Shown here piece by piece: positions 1 to 10,825 of a DNA stretch of 64,000 nucleotides. Made by a program: the position numbers and the translations under genes. Under the pieces are notes generated by a model. The model had not been told where the DNA came from and searched no databases. It saw nothing but the letters and a program-made list of their open reading frames with translations. This stretch comes from Thozetella sp. PMI_491 (taxonomy: Eukaryota > Ascomycota > Sordariomycetes > Chaetosphaeriales > Chaetosphaeriaceae), in assembly GCA_021432635.1 (NCBI GenBank), contig MU270068.1, positions 186,001-250,000 of the forward strand. Reading direction: 5' to 3'. Numbering within the stretch: position 1 is the first letter of the stretch; each line of letters opens with the position of its first letter.

Positions 1-917
1 TATCCAGTATGCAGACAGCCCCAAAAACTCCTCTAGATGCGCAGCGCTCTGTGCCTTCCGACGGTAGGGACCCGCCGGTGGGACGGATGATTGTGTCGGT
101 TCGTCCAAGTCTCCGGGGCAAGTCCCTACCTGTCTGCACCGACCAAAACACCTTTCCAAGCCTAGGGGATATATCTCTGGGATGGGGGAAAACCCGCTCT
201 GAAGTCTTGACATAACTGGCATGCAACCATTCAACAACCCATGAAGCTCCCGTATTTTGCACTCTCGTAATAGCCGTCTCAGTTTCCCGACAGTGCAAGT
301 AACGTCGGTTTTGGGGGAAAAGGGGAGGGGTAAATAAGCTCAAATTGAGGCCGATTGCCATCCTGAAGCCTGGCCCTTCTAACACCGTGGCTCCCCTGAC
401 CCCTGAGACGCCCAGCCCCCCATCCATCCATCCAGCCTTCCATACGTGTACGTTGCCCCGGCCAAATAGCGGACGAACGAATCTATCCTTCTGCATGCTA
501 TACATGGTTCGTCCACTTCGTAAGAACAAAAGAGCAACTAAGAATAAGAACGAAACCGCTTCCTCGCTCGGGGAGCGAGAGGTGCTTCGGCTGTGGGTGG
601 GGGAAGAGTGAGGCATATATCCTTTTGTGTTTCACAAGTCATGCCTCGTTCAGGATGCTTCGCGAAAAGGGATTGTATCATCATGACAGCACTATACGCT
701 TCCGATATTGTAGCCAACATCGAATAGGCGATGATGCATTCGGAGAAGAAAGAAAGCACCGTCGCAAGTCGAGAATGCAAAAGCGCCGCCGGTGCGCTGG
801 AGAAGACCACACACGGCAGGAGTGGACTCAAGTGGATTCAAGCCGATGATGCAAGGGCCTCGAGAGGCCGAGAGGCGATGCCTGTGGAGGGTATAGGGAG
901 GGCGGACAGCATAGCTT
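1..917. other. Intergenic, 3' side of the phytochrome gene
   Basis: No coding pattern is recognised here. Open frames on both strands are short, overlap each other and carry no known motif. The right part is presumably the 3' untranslated region and terminator of the phytochrome gene, whose stop codon is at 918-920. Confidence 0.5.
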
Positions 918-3900
918 CTAATTGCTAACCTCGGGGAGTGCCTCGGCTTGGCTCGTTTGATGCTGGGCCGGCTGCTCCGTCCTGCGACGGAACCATCCTC
1001 CACCCTCCCACTCGCCCTGGACATATAGAGATTTGTTCCGAATAGCGTCATCGATGATGCCCGTGAGCAGAGTCTCCAGCCGTTTGAAGTCGATGGGCTT
1101 AAGGATCCACCCATCAAAGCCTGCTTCCACGTAGGTATCCTTTTGCGCCTCGACCAGAGACGCCGAGACAGCGAAGATGGGGATTCGACCGTGGTTTGCC
1201 GCGAGCTTGGAAAGCCCTTGGTGCTTGCCCGACTGCTCGAGCGATCGAATCATCTTGGTACTTGTGAGACCATCGACGATAGGCATCTGTGTTGAAGCTG
1301 CGTGTTAGCTCCCAGGGCTCCGAGGCGGAGCATAGCAAAACTGACCTGCATGTCCATCAAGACCACGTCAAAGGTCTTGGACTTCTCCTCGTATACTGTG
1401 GCACAGTCCTCGCCGTTCAGCGCATGGGATACTGTGTGGCCAGCCTTCTCTAGTCGCTTGCGAAGGAGTTTCATGTTGATGGGATCATCCTCGGCCACCA
1501 AGACCTGTAAAGCCGCCGACGGCAGCAGGACGTCGGCAGGGGCTTCCGCCTTCTCGCCGCCCTTGTCCGAGATCTCGAAGAGAACCCCAGAGGTGTTGCC
1601 GCCCTCGAGAGTCTCTGGCTGTTCGATGTACTCGTCTGGAATTTTTACCGGCCGGATTGGTGTCTTCGAGTCGGTGACAAACTGGGCTCCAGCGAGCTCC
1701 TCCCCGGCACCCGTGTCCGTCTCCGTCATCTGAGTATTGCCGGGCGACGACGCAGAGCTTTCCGGTGGCCCTGATCGTTCCTTTCTATCATGGGGACTCG
1801 TCGACCGCACCGTCGAGTTGCTAGGCAGGCTCTTCGTGCCTGGTTTGTAGTACGCACCACGCGAGTTTCGCCTCTGTAGGGCGGTGGTCTCCGAGTCTGG
1901 ATTTCCTAATCCTAAGGGCATCTGGATCGCATCAATCAATCGGTCAGCGTCGCTCATCCCGCTCCTCCCACTTTCCTTGCTTGCGCCACTCCGCTGGCTC
2001 ATGACGCTGTTAGTCTCATCAAAACTTCGCTTCGGAGACAAGCCCAGAGCGTTGTGCAGGGAATTCGCGCTGCCCCGGTCAACAAGGGTTACTTCGCCCT
2101 CGTGCGGACCGGAGAGAGTCGCCGGCACAGACGCAATGCTTGAGGCCGTGGTCGAGCTAGCGACGGCACCCGCGCCGCTCCTCCCACCTGCTGCGTCGGG
2201 CGAGCCGTCTGGTGGGAGATCAAAGGGCAGCTGAATGACAAACCGCGAGCCCTTTCCTTCTTCAGACTTGAGGCGGAGTTGACCGTCCATATTGCGCACG
2301 ATCCTAGCCACCAGTGCCAGACCCAGGCCGAGGGTTCGAGCTTCGTGGGGCAGCTCGGTTTGCTCGCCGGTCGGGCTCCTGTCCTCGTCGAGTTCCGTGC
2401 TCACCTGCTCTAAGTCGCGGAAGAGAGCATCCAGTTGGGAGTTGGCCATTCCTTTGCCTGTATCCTGGATCGATATCTCCACGCGGACGCGCCCATCCAT
2501 GACCTCGGCGACGTACAGCTCGGTGCGCACAAATCCCTCAGCCGTGTGTTGAACGGCATTGGCCATAATGTTGGCGACGGCCTGCCGGACGCGGCGTTGG
2601 TCGCCATACACGTACCGTGGGAGGCCGGGATGTTCGATGACCTCGTATTCGATGCCCTTCCTCTTCGCATCGTTCTTGAAAGGCTCGGTAGCTTCCTTAA
2701 TGCATGCCGGGAAGTCAAAAATCTCGTCCTTGACCAGCTCTTGGCCCTCCTCCGTCTTGGTCAGGTCCAGAAGATCGTTAATTACGTAGATTAGCGACTT
2801 GGACGCCGAGTGGGATTTGGCGAGGTTGTCTCGTGTCTCTTGGTCCAAAGTTCCCTCAAGAGCAATCTCGAGATAGTTAATGATAGCATTGAGGGGTGTT
2901 CGGACCTCGTGGGCCGAGTTTGCCAGCAAAAGCCGGGTCAGCCGGCTGCTCTGGAGCGCTGCTTCCTTCTGTCTCCAAACTTCGATGAACTTGCCATAAA
3001 CTAGGCATAGCACCGCCGCCGTCTCTATCTGCTCCTCAGACCACTCCCTGCACTTTCCCACCACCGTCTCGTACCATACTCGGAAACTCTTCCTTGGTTC
3101 AAGATAGGCCGAAGTCCCCTCTTGTATAATCTTCTCATAGGGATTGCCCGCCCACTTGACTTCCTTGATTTGGCCGTTGCGGAAAAAGACGATGAAGTCG
3201 TTTCCACCCACGCTCAGTGGCACATACAAGAGGCCCGCGATCATAGAGAACCCCGGCGGATACCGGAGATCGGGAAAGTCGATCGAGATATCTTGGCTAG
3301 TCACTACTGATGTGAACTTGCGGACCCTCAGATACTCGAGCAACGCCAACGCCTCTTGCGACTGGTCGATTCGTCCAAGGATCTTCGTCTCTCCTCGGAT
3401 CGACAGCATGCCGCAGTCGGCGTCGAACAGCTTCAGCAGGTCGTCCGAGGATGCGATGATGTAGCCGGACGGGTTTTTATCCGTCGGTACAGTGTTTATG
3501 AGCTTGCGTGCTTGGAGTCGCGACGCGTACGATAGGCGCTCGATATTTCTTGACGCCGTGTCGCCGACTAAGCGACACATCTTTCGGATGGGGAAAGACA
3601 CGCGCATACCATGTTGTCCGTACGAATGGCAAGAGATCAGACCCCACAACTCGTTGAACGCATTGATCGAGATCGACATGGAGGATCGGACAGCCATGTT
3701 AGTGAGGTACTTGAGATGGATGGGAGACATGGCTCGGAGGTACGAGTGCGTCATGTCCAACGGGACCTCGAGGTCTTCGATCGATCGGCACACGATCCTC
3801 GCCGACTCGTGGTCTCTATCGTACAGCAGACGGACCTTGTTGAGCTTGTATAGATCACGAGCCTGCTTTGGGATGTCAGAGGCGGGAAAGTGCAAGCCTT

Positions 3901-5410
3901 TGTAGAGATCCCTCGTCTGCGTAGTATCGACGAGCTCTGTGACGACTCTGCCGTTGAACTGCGAGTCGAACTGGTAGATCATGACGCGGTGAAATCCCGT
4001 CAACTCCTTGACGATGCCTACTAAGATCTTGAGGAACTTCTCGAGGGTCGTGGCCGATGCCAACTGCTCTTGTACCTGGCTCATTATATCGAAGACTTGC
4101 ATTGCGCCTGCCTCTCCCCGTCTCTTTCGCGCACTTCGCAGAACTCGGAGCGGCTTGCTCATGATTTCCGTGCTCTCTGTGAGCTCTTCGAGCGTCGGGT
4201 TGGACTGTAGAGTATCCTCGGGAATGTCGGGGGTGAGCTCGTCCGACGGCCGGAGTGGATACTCCCGGTCGTCGTCCAGCTCGAACTCGCAAATGACGAG
4301 GTCTGGTTGCGCTGCGTGGATGTGTATGGCGCACCAGAGCTTATAAGTCCGCTTTTTGGGTGGTCGGATGGATATGCTAAATACTTCAGGCCCGTTAATC
4401 GAGGGATCTGCGTCCTCGTCCCGGATGAAATCGATGTGGTCCAAGAGATTGTCGGCCTGTTCCTCGGTCAGGATATCGAGGAAGTTGTGGAGGCGGAATA
4501 GCTCCTCCGGCGCGTAGCCGATAATTCGCCTAGAGTTCTCGCTGGCATAACGCACTAGGAAGCAGCCGTCTGCTTCCTCTCGGATCGCAATCATCAAGCC
4601 AAAAGCCTGAACGGCCCCTGGGGCGTGGATCGGCTCGTCCTCGCACCGCTGCAGCTTGCCGTCCCGGCCGGTAATCACCGCATGGCCGTCCCCCGTCATC
4701 ACATGCTTGAACCTATGAGTATACAATGACTCGGGCATGCCGTCAGCCGATGATTCCCTCCCAGCGGAACCTTCACCGTCCTGCTGGCTAGGACTCTCGC
4801 AGTCCGGTTCAGACTCGTGGTCCGAAGGGTCATCGATGTTGAGCGGGATCGGCTGCACGGTCCCGTACCGTTCCGCGTCGGCCTGGACGCTAGACATGGA
4901 CCCTGCCACGGTATTTAGACGACGTAACCGTGTCTTCTCCATCGGTGACGTTGTCGGGGACATGATGGAGGACGGATCCCCTGAGAGGCTCAACTTTCGC
5001 CGCGAGGGAGACTCGGCGTCGCCTCGCGGGATCCGTACCTTTGTGCTTGTCGAGCCATCTGATACGGTTCGGGGGCCCCGCTCATGCTCTCCAGATATCC
5101 TCCCCGTGGGATCGACGCTGATGACGGAACGTATCGGGAAGACGCGGTCAGCAAGGTCCTGGTTGCCATGGCCGAGCTGGCGGTCAGAGCCAGCGCTCCA
5201 TGATGACAGCGGTGCGGGGGTCGGGACAGAGCTCGTCCCGTCGAAATTTACAGAGCCAGAGGACTCGGGGATGGTCGGGGTCGGGCTGCTAGGAGTGGTC
5301 CATGCCGTAGAAGACGTGTCGCTGGTAGTTTCTTTGCTGTCGCCGTCTTCAGGCGGCGGCCCCTCGGCTGGATCTTTGCCTGGATCCATGCCAGCCGCTT
5401 GCGCGAGCAC
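918..5410 (-). CDS. fphA: Fungal phytochrome: hybrid histidine kinase red/far-red photoreceptor
   Basis: Two exons, 5410-1346 and 1286-918, joined over a 59 bp intron (1287-1345), give 1477 residues. Seen in order: a Ser/Pro-rich N-terminus (1-240); a PAS-like segment whose Cys256 lies in RCEDEPIHAPG, the position that binds biliverdin in fungal and bacterial phytochromes; GAF domain with PASDIPKQAR (about 509-517); PHY region (about 640-815); HisKA with His834 in SAHEVRTPLN; HATPase with NIMANAVQ, DTGKGM and GLGLALV (about 947-1033); a low-complexity linker of about 235 residues; and a receiver domain with acidic pair 1308-1309, phospho-acceptor Asp1353 and a KPID lysine. By family this is a light-switched kinase feeding an HPt/MAPK-type phosphorelay in cytoplasm and nucleus. 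The intron falls just after the phospho-Asp motif (MDMQ). Exon 2 alone restores the receiver C-terminus. The start is the first Met of the open frame; a further 5' exon is possible. Confidence 0.95.
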
Positions 5411-8400
5411 CCAAGACCTAAAAGTCTCGTCTTCACCGGAGAGCGCTGGGATGATGCTCGGCGGGACTGCGTGACAGGCGGCTATCCTTGGATCGGTGGC
5501 AGCTTGTTATCGTGTGTTCTCGTGGCGGCGAGGGCACAAACAAATTTTGTCGCAGGCGGTCGCTAGCTGCACTCGGATGGCCGTCCCGAATGCGTGTATT
5601 TCCCGATCTGCTAGGGGGGGGGGAGCATGTGCGGGGATCGCTGGGGCGCTCGATACCTGAAAGCTTAAGGCTGCAGACTGGGGCCGAGTCGGCGAGGGCA
5701 CAACAAGGAGACTCTGTTATGTCCTGCAGAGCGTATCTGGCCCTCTTCTCCTCCTCAGGTAGAAGGGATGCGCCGTCGAAGGTCGATCCCGAATCAATTT
5801 GGGGAAATGGAGAGGATTGAGAGAAGGAAAGAGCCCAGGAGCGAACGGCCTGGCCACCTAGGTTACGGGCGCTGGTGGTGGTGACCACCCGCCCAAAATT
5901 CGCAGAGTGGCTTGATGGAGGGGGCCGGTGCCTCGAGGCCGAGCGACGATCACTTCCTGCTTGTGGGTTGTCGATCACTGGCGCGGGGCCTATCAAGCCC
6001 AGCCGCAAGAGCAGGGTTGTTTTGAGACGCTCAGCGAAAAACTGGCCCGGTAGCAAGCGGGAGATGGCATTAAGCGCGAATTGTGAGGGGTCAGGCTCGC
6101 GGGACGACGAGACCAAAGGGGCACAACGGCCGAATGGACCTCGAGGTGTGCTCTACTCCGTAGACACAAATGTACTAGACGTCGTATCGCCCCTCGCACA
6201 TGCTTGCGGGCACTCGGTGTCGTGTCTCGAGGCGGTTTTGGCCTAAGCTCGGCCGGCGCTCCTCGATAGGATGCTTCCGAGATGACCTCGGCCGCAGAAA
6301 TCCAAGTACATCAAAACAGAGCCAAGGTTCGTGGGTCGGCAAAAGGAATTTGCAAGGCTCAACTAGGACCCGAAGCGTCAGGCTATGTCTTTGACCCAAA
6401 AACTTGGGAGGCCATAAGAGGCCAAGGCGATGCGAACTGCCCAAGTTCCAGGAGCTAATTAATGGATATATCCGTTGGGCCCAGGGCCGGTGCCGCTGCT
6501 AGGACGAGATCACTGGGGCGGGCGGGGCGGTGACTCCGCGCTGGTGCAGCGCAACGCGAACAGACGGCGCTCTCTCCCTCTTCATACAACTAGAGAGTTC
6601 GCAGACACATCCCTTTGGACGTTGCATCTGCGGTCATCTGCACCCGCACCGAGCTCGCTTCAACGCGGCGGGTTGGAGAGGCTCCTCGCGCAGCTCCTCC
6701 ACCCCTTGGGGCCACTTTTGTGGGCTCGCATGGAAAGATGGGATTCTTGAAATGCGGTGTTTTGGCGATATGTGGTCTGTGCGGAAGGCTCCATCCAACC
6801 AATAAAATTAGTGGTACCTTCCCCTCCCGAGACGATCTGCACACCCTCCAGGCAGGCTAGCTTAGCTCGAAGAGCAGAGTGCCCTGGCACGGTCTGGAAT
6901 CCCTCTTAGGATTCGTGCCTTGGCTGGCGAAGGGTCCCAATCTCGAGGGGAAGCGGTGGCGAGCGATGGAGACGGCGCGGGTCCGCCAGGCCCACGGAGT
7001 ACCCTTTTGCCTCTGGCAACCTGGCTTCAACTGACATGACAGGGCTCCGGGTTGAGGTGATCTCCGGTGCATTCAAGCCCCCGTCTCAATTCTGGGCGGG
7101 TCTGCCTTCTCGCATCATCATTTGCTCTCGGCAGCCAGTGCTGTTCATCAATACCACTCTCGTGGCAATACCATACCACAGGACTCGTACTTCTCTCCAC
7201 ACCACCCATTGCCACCCAAGCCACCGTCTGTATCTCTCTCTCTCGACTTTTTTTTTGGGGGGGGGGTTTACGTCCAAGCAATCTGACATCATTTGACACT
7301 TCTCTTTGCCCTTGGGCACTTGTTTCATCGCTTCATGCCTTCATTCTGGGCGCCGCGCGCCTCCTCTGGTGCATTCCCTGCCAAACTGAGCTCTATCCTG
7401 CCACTTCCCCCGCAGGAAAAAAAATAATCCATGTCGTCATCAGTTGCCCACCTGCCTAAAACTAGGGGCTAGCTGGCGCGACCAGCCAATAGGAACAAAA
7501 AGTTCGTCGTCCATTTTCGAGCAGGGATCCCCCCGCCACCTCTGGTTTCAGCGCCACAAATGTGGCGCGTGAACTTGTTCTGCGACGAAACGAAACGATA
7601 ACCGGCCAGCCGGCCAAAAGCTAAGGCCTAGGTGACTACACCTCGACATTGCCCACGGAGCTAAGGAGCCAAGGGGGGCCTCAACAAAGGGGGGTCATGG
7701 CCGCCCCGTCATCTGAAGGAGAGGAGGGAATAGAGACAATTGGTAAAACCGCGCCTCCGCCGCCATACTTCTTTCTCCACATACAGCTTAGCATTGAGTA
7801 GAGGCATAGGTAGGAAGTGCCCCGAGCTTGCTATGGCAGCAAGGTAGATATGTGCTGGACACATTTGTAAGAGTTTGCCTCGGTGAGCTGTTGTACTTGG
7901 TGCATATCGAGTTGTTGTCCACAAAGGATTGATAACTTCGCTGAAATGGTAGCTCTGACGCGTTTCACAAGCTTGTCCCAAGTCTCCCGTCTCTCAACAA
8001 ACAATGCACGTGGATTACATTCTCTTCTCCTTGACTTTGTCTCGCGGCCACTAAATTCAGCTCTCCCGCTTTAGTCTCCGGTGCCTAGAATTCCCCTACC
8101 TATATAGCTGAATGATTTTTCCGAGGAACACGCTAGGCGATGAGGTAAAAAAAAAAAAAAAGGCAGAAAGGCTATTACGACCCGAACCGCTCAAATTGAT
8201 GGGCTGAATCCTAGAGGGATTCCAACGGGCTCCAAACGGAAATAGCAGCTATTTTCTCAAGCTATAAAACTGCTTAACGTAATAGACTAGCAAGATTCCC
8301 TAGATCTCGCTCGGCACGCCTTTCGAGGCTGGGGCTTCAATGGCGCCGGTAGTGGTTGGCCGAGGCTCAACCGGCAAGCAAGCCCTTGCCGGGCGATATT

Positions 8401-9366
8401 CGAGCCGGACGCCGGGGACGAGGCCGGAGCCACGGGTGTATATGATGAGGCCAACATGGACATTGGCGAACCAGATATTGCAGAGGCTCATCCGACCGCC
8501 GACGTGCAAGAGGCTGGACAAGGAGAAAACGCAAACTGACTCTCCGGTCTTAATAGACGAACTGTTGACAGCGGTGAGCAGTCTCACCCCTCAAGGCTCC
8601 CACCTAGACTCTCCAAGCTGTGATTCTAAGCTCATGAACATCTATAAGATTCCCGAAAAGGCCAACCCTATGGAAACGAGGCCCAATAGCATGGTAATTG
8701 AGGCTAGCCAGCCCGATGCCCCCGCCTCCCTTTCTCCCCAAACCCGGGTCTGCTTGCAGCAAGAAATTTTGTTGACATACTCTGAGACTCAGTATATAGA
8801 ACGCTAAGTCAGCGTACAGGGGCACAAGAGCGCTTCGAAGACGCTCTTGATCCAGTTAGACAGCTTCAAGTCTCCAGTAGGCGCAGCGACAGTCGCGTGA
8901 CGCCGCGAGCTTTCAGAACATTGTCTTCATAATGTCGAACTAGCAAGGCAAGTCTTTTACAGCAGCGTCTAGGTCTAGCCTGGAGCAAGAAGAAGGCGCA
9001 ATGATCACCCATAGTGAGCTTTCTTCTTACCGGATCAAATGAAGTCCAACAATTAGCTAACTTCCCAGAATGTGTTCCTTTTCCAAGTAACTTTTAAAAG
9101 TGCTACTTTCCCTCAGCGTTTTACTATAAGCTCGGTGCAGATTGGTAGGATAACAGCTGATGTAGCTCAGCCAGCGCTACCATCCAGTGCCTCCTATTCC
9201 CGGCGCGACTCGATAAGCCCATGGTCGTGTTGCGGGCAGCAATACAAGTTCGGGGTTAATGGGAGCGAAGGGACAGCCAACATCTGTGGCAAGCTCCTTA
9301 AAAGCAGCAGCCATCGCGAACTATAGAGCGGTGCGATGTTGCCAGTGTCATGATGCTAGCTTCCAT
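5411..9366. other. Long intergenic spacer, phytochrome upstream region
   Basis: Nearly 4 kb without a gene I can support. Its left part should hold the promoter and leader of the phytochrome gene transcribed leftwards. It contains G10 at 5614-5623, T9 then G10 at 7248-7266 preceded by CT repeats, and A15 at 8147-8161. From about 8080 the sequence is less GC-rich, and a broken coding-like stretch (about 8340-9000) may be decayed element sequence; see the findings. Confidence 0.4.
8147..8161. repeat. A15 homopolymer
   Basis: Fifteen consecutive A residues in intergenic DNA at the left edge of a less GC-rich segment. It could be the tail of a decayed retroelement or simple slippage; no target-site duplication could be identified. 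Confidence 0.8.
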
Positions 9367-10825
9367 CTAGAGCTTCACTTTCCCTATCACAGCCTTCTCT
9401 TCCCTCATGGCCTGCGCACTTCGTAGCAGCGCATACAGGGTTTGCATCCGCGGTAGTTCGACCCCTTTGGCTCGTGCTATTCGCACCGGATTGCCGAGGA
9501 TGACTTCCAGCTCGAGCGATCTCGCCCCTTCCCAGTCCAGGAGCATGCTTGGCTTACTGCCCACGTTGCGCTCCGTGCTCTTCAGGATCCGCTCAGGGGC
9601 CGCTAACTCGTCCGGAAACCCGCGACCAAGGATGCGCGGGGTGGCCTCCCATATCTCTCGCATGACGCCGGCCAGGTGCTCCCGGAGCTCGGGGTCCCGA
9701 ACCATGTCAGCATTTCCGCGCCCACCACTCAGCACCGCCGATGGGTTGAAGGCTGAGTTGATACAAAGCTTGTGCCACCGTATGAGCTGCAGGCCGATCT
9801 CGTCCGCCACCTCGACGTCGCGGATGCGGCCGAGCCGCGTCCAGTAGTCGCCGAGCTGGTTCGCTCTGGCAAGGCCCCGTTGCTCGAGGTCCATGTTTCT
9901 TGCTTCTCCGCTGGGAGGAGACGAGGACGAAGCCGAGTAGCTGTATGGCCCTAGATGGATACGTGTCCAGCGGTTCTGCTTGATGGTCCCCGGCGAGATT
10001 TGAGCCGCCGAGATGACCGTTACGGCACTGACAATGGGCGTGTCAGGGAAGCGGGTGCGGTATGGTTCTTCCACGCCGACGCCGTTTTGGATCAGCACGA
10101 TGGTGGAGCGGGGGCCTATGAGGGGTGCGATGAGCTCTGCGTCATTGGTACGGTCTGGCAGTGCCTTGGTGGTGACCACGATGAAGTCCCAGTCCCTCGC
10201 CCCAGGCTGTGCTGCAGCTGTGCTCGGAGCGACGGCGGCGGCGGCGGGCGATGGAAACACTCCATGTGGATGGAAGGTGTAGTCTCCAAATGAGTGCGTC
10301 TGGAGCTTGACTCCGTCTTTAGCTAGTGCTTTGTAGTTTGACCGGGCGATCAGGGACGTGTAGACATTGTGAGCTGGCTAAGGACCGGTTAGAATGGTGG
10401 AATAGCTGAGGGCCTGGCCATGAGACAAGATACAAGCTAGGGCTTGACGACATAGAAAGAGGCGTATACATGTGGGCATTGGTTCGGTAGGGTATTGGAC
10501 GAGAGATCGCCTGACCGGCGTGTAAACACAAAATAGGGGTACCTGTGCGTCGCTCTAGCCACTTACATAATGTAACCTCGAGGCATAAAAGCACCCAACA
10601 GCACCGGCGCCTACGAACACGATATGAACCGGCCTGTGTCCCACGTTAGCATCGGTCTCACGGGTGAACACGCGCAATGCCTTGAAGTTCTAGCCCTGCG
10701 TCCACACCACATAGGGCCAAATTAACCAGCAGAGAAGGGAACACGTGCGGTCCGGGAGGGGGAGAGGGGGCGTAAGCATACCTGTCCGGGTCTGCACCGG
10801 GAGGTGGCGGCGCGCCGACGCCCAT
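9367..10825 (-). CDS. Ketopantoate reductase (ApbA/PanE) family NADPH oxidoreductase
   Basis: Three exons, 10825-10782, 10633-10567 and 10377-9367, with introns of 148 and 189 bp, give 373 residues. The splice model is supported because the short first exon (MGVGAPPPPGADPD) joins in frame to PVHIVFVGAGAVGCFYASRL, putting the Rossmann nucleotide-binding glycines (GAGAVG, residues 23-28) at the N-terminus. Downstream are the conserved VVTTKALPD lysine segment, the QNGVGVEEPY motif, the WHKLCINSAFNPSAVL motif of the C-terminal helical domain (Lys and Asn in the family active site), and the LDWEGARSLELEVILGNPV segment near the end. Family members reduce 2-dehydropantoate to pantoate for coenzyme A synthesis, but fungi carry several paralogs and some act on other 2-keto acids, so the substrate is not assigned. 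It stands alone with large spacers on both sides. An in-frame stop directly upstream of exon 2's extended frame (10690-10692) shows that exon 1 must be spliced on. Confidence 0.88.
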
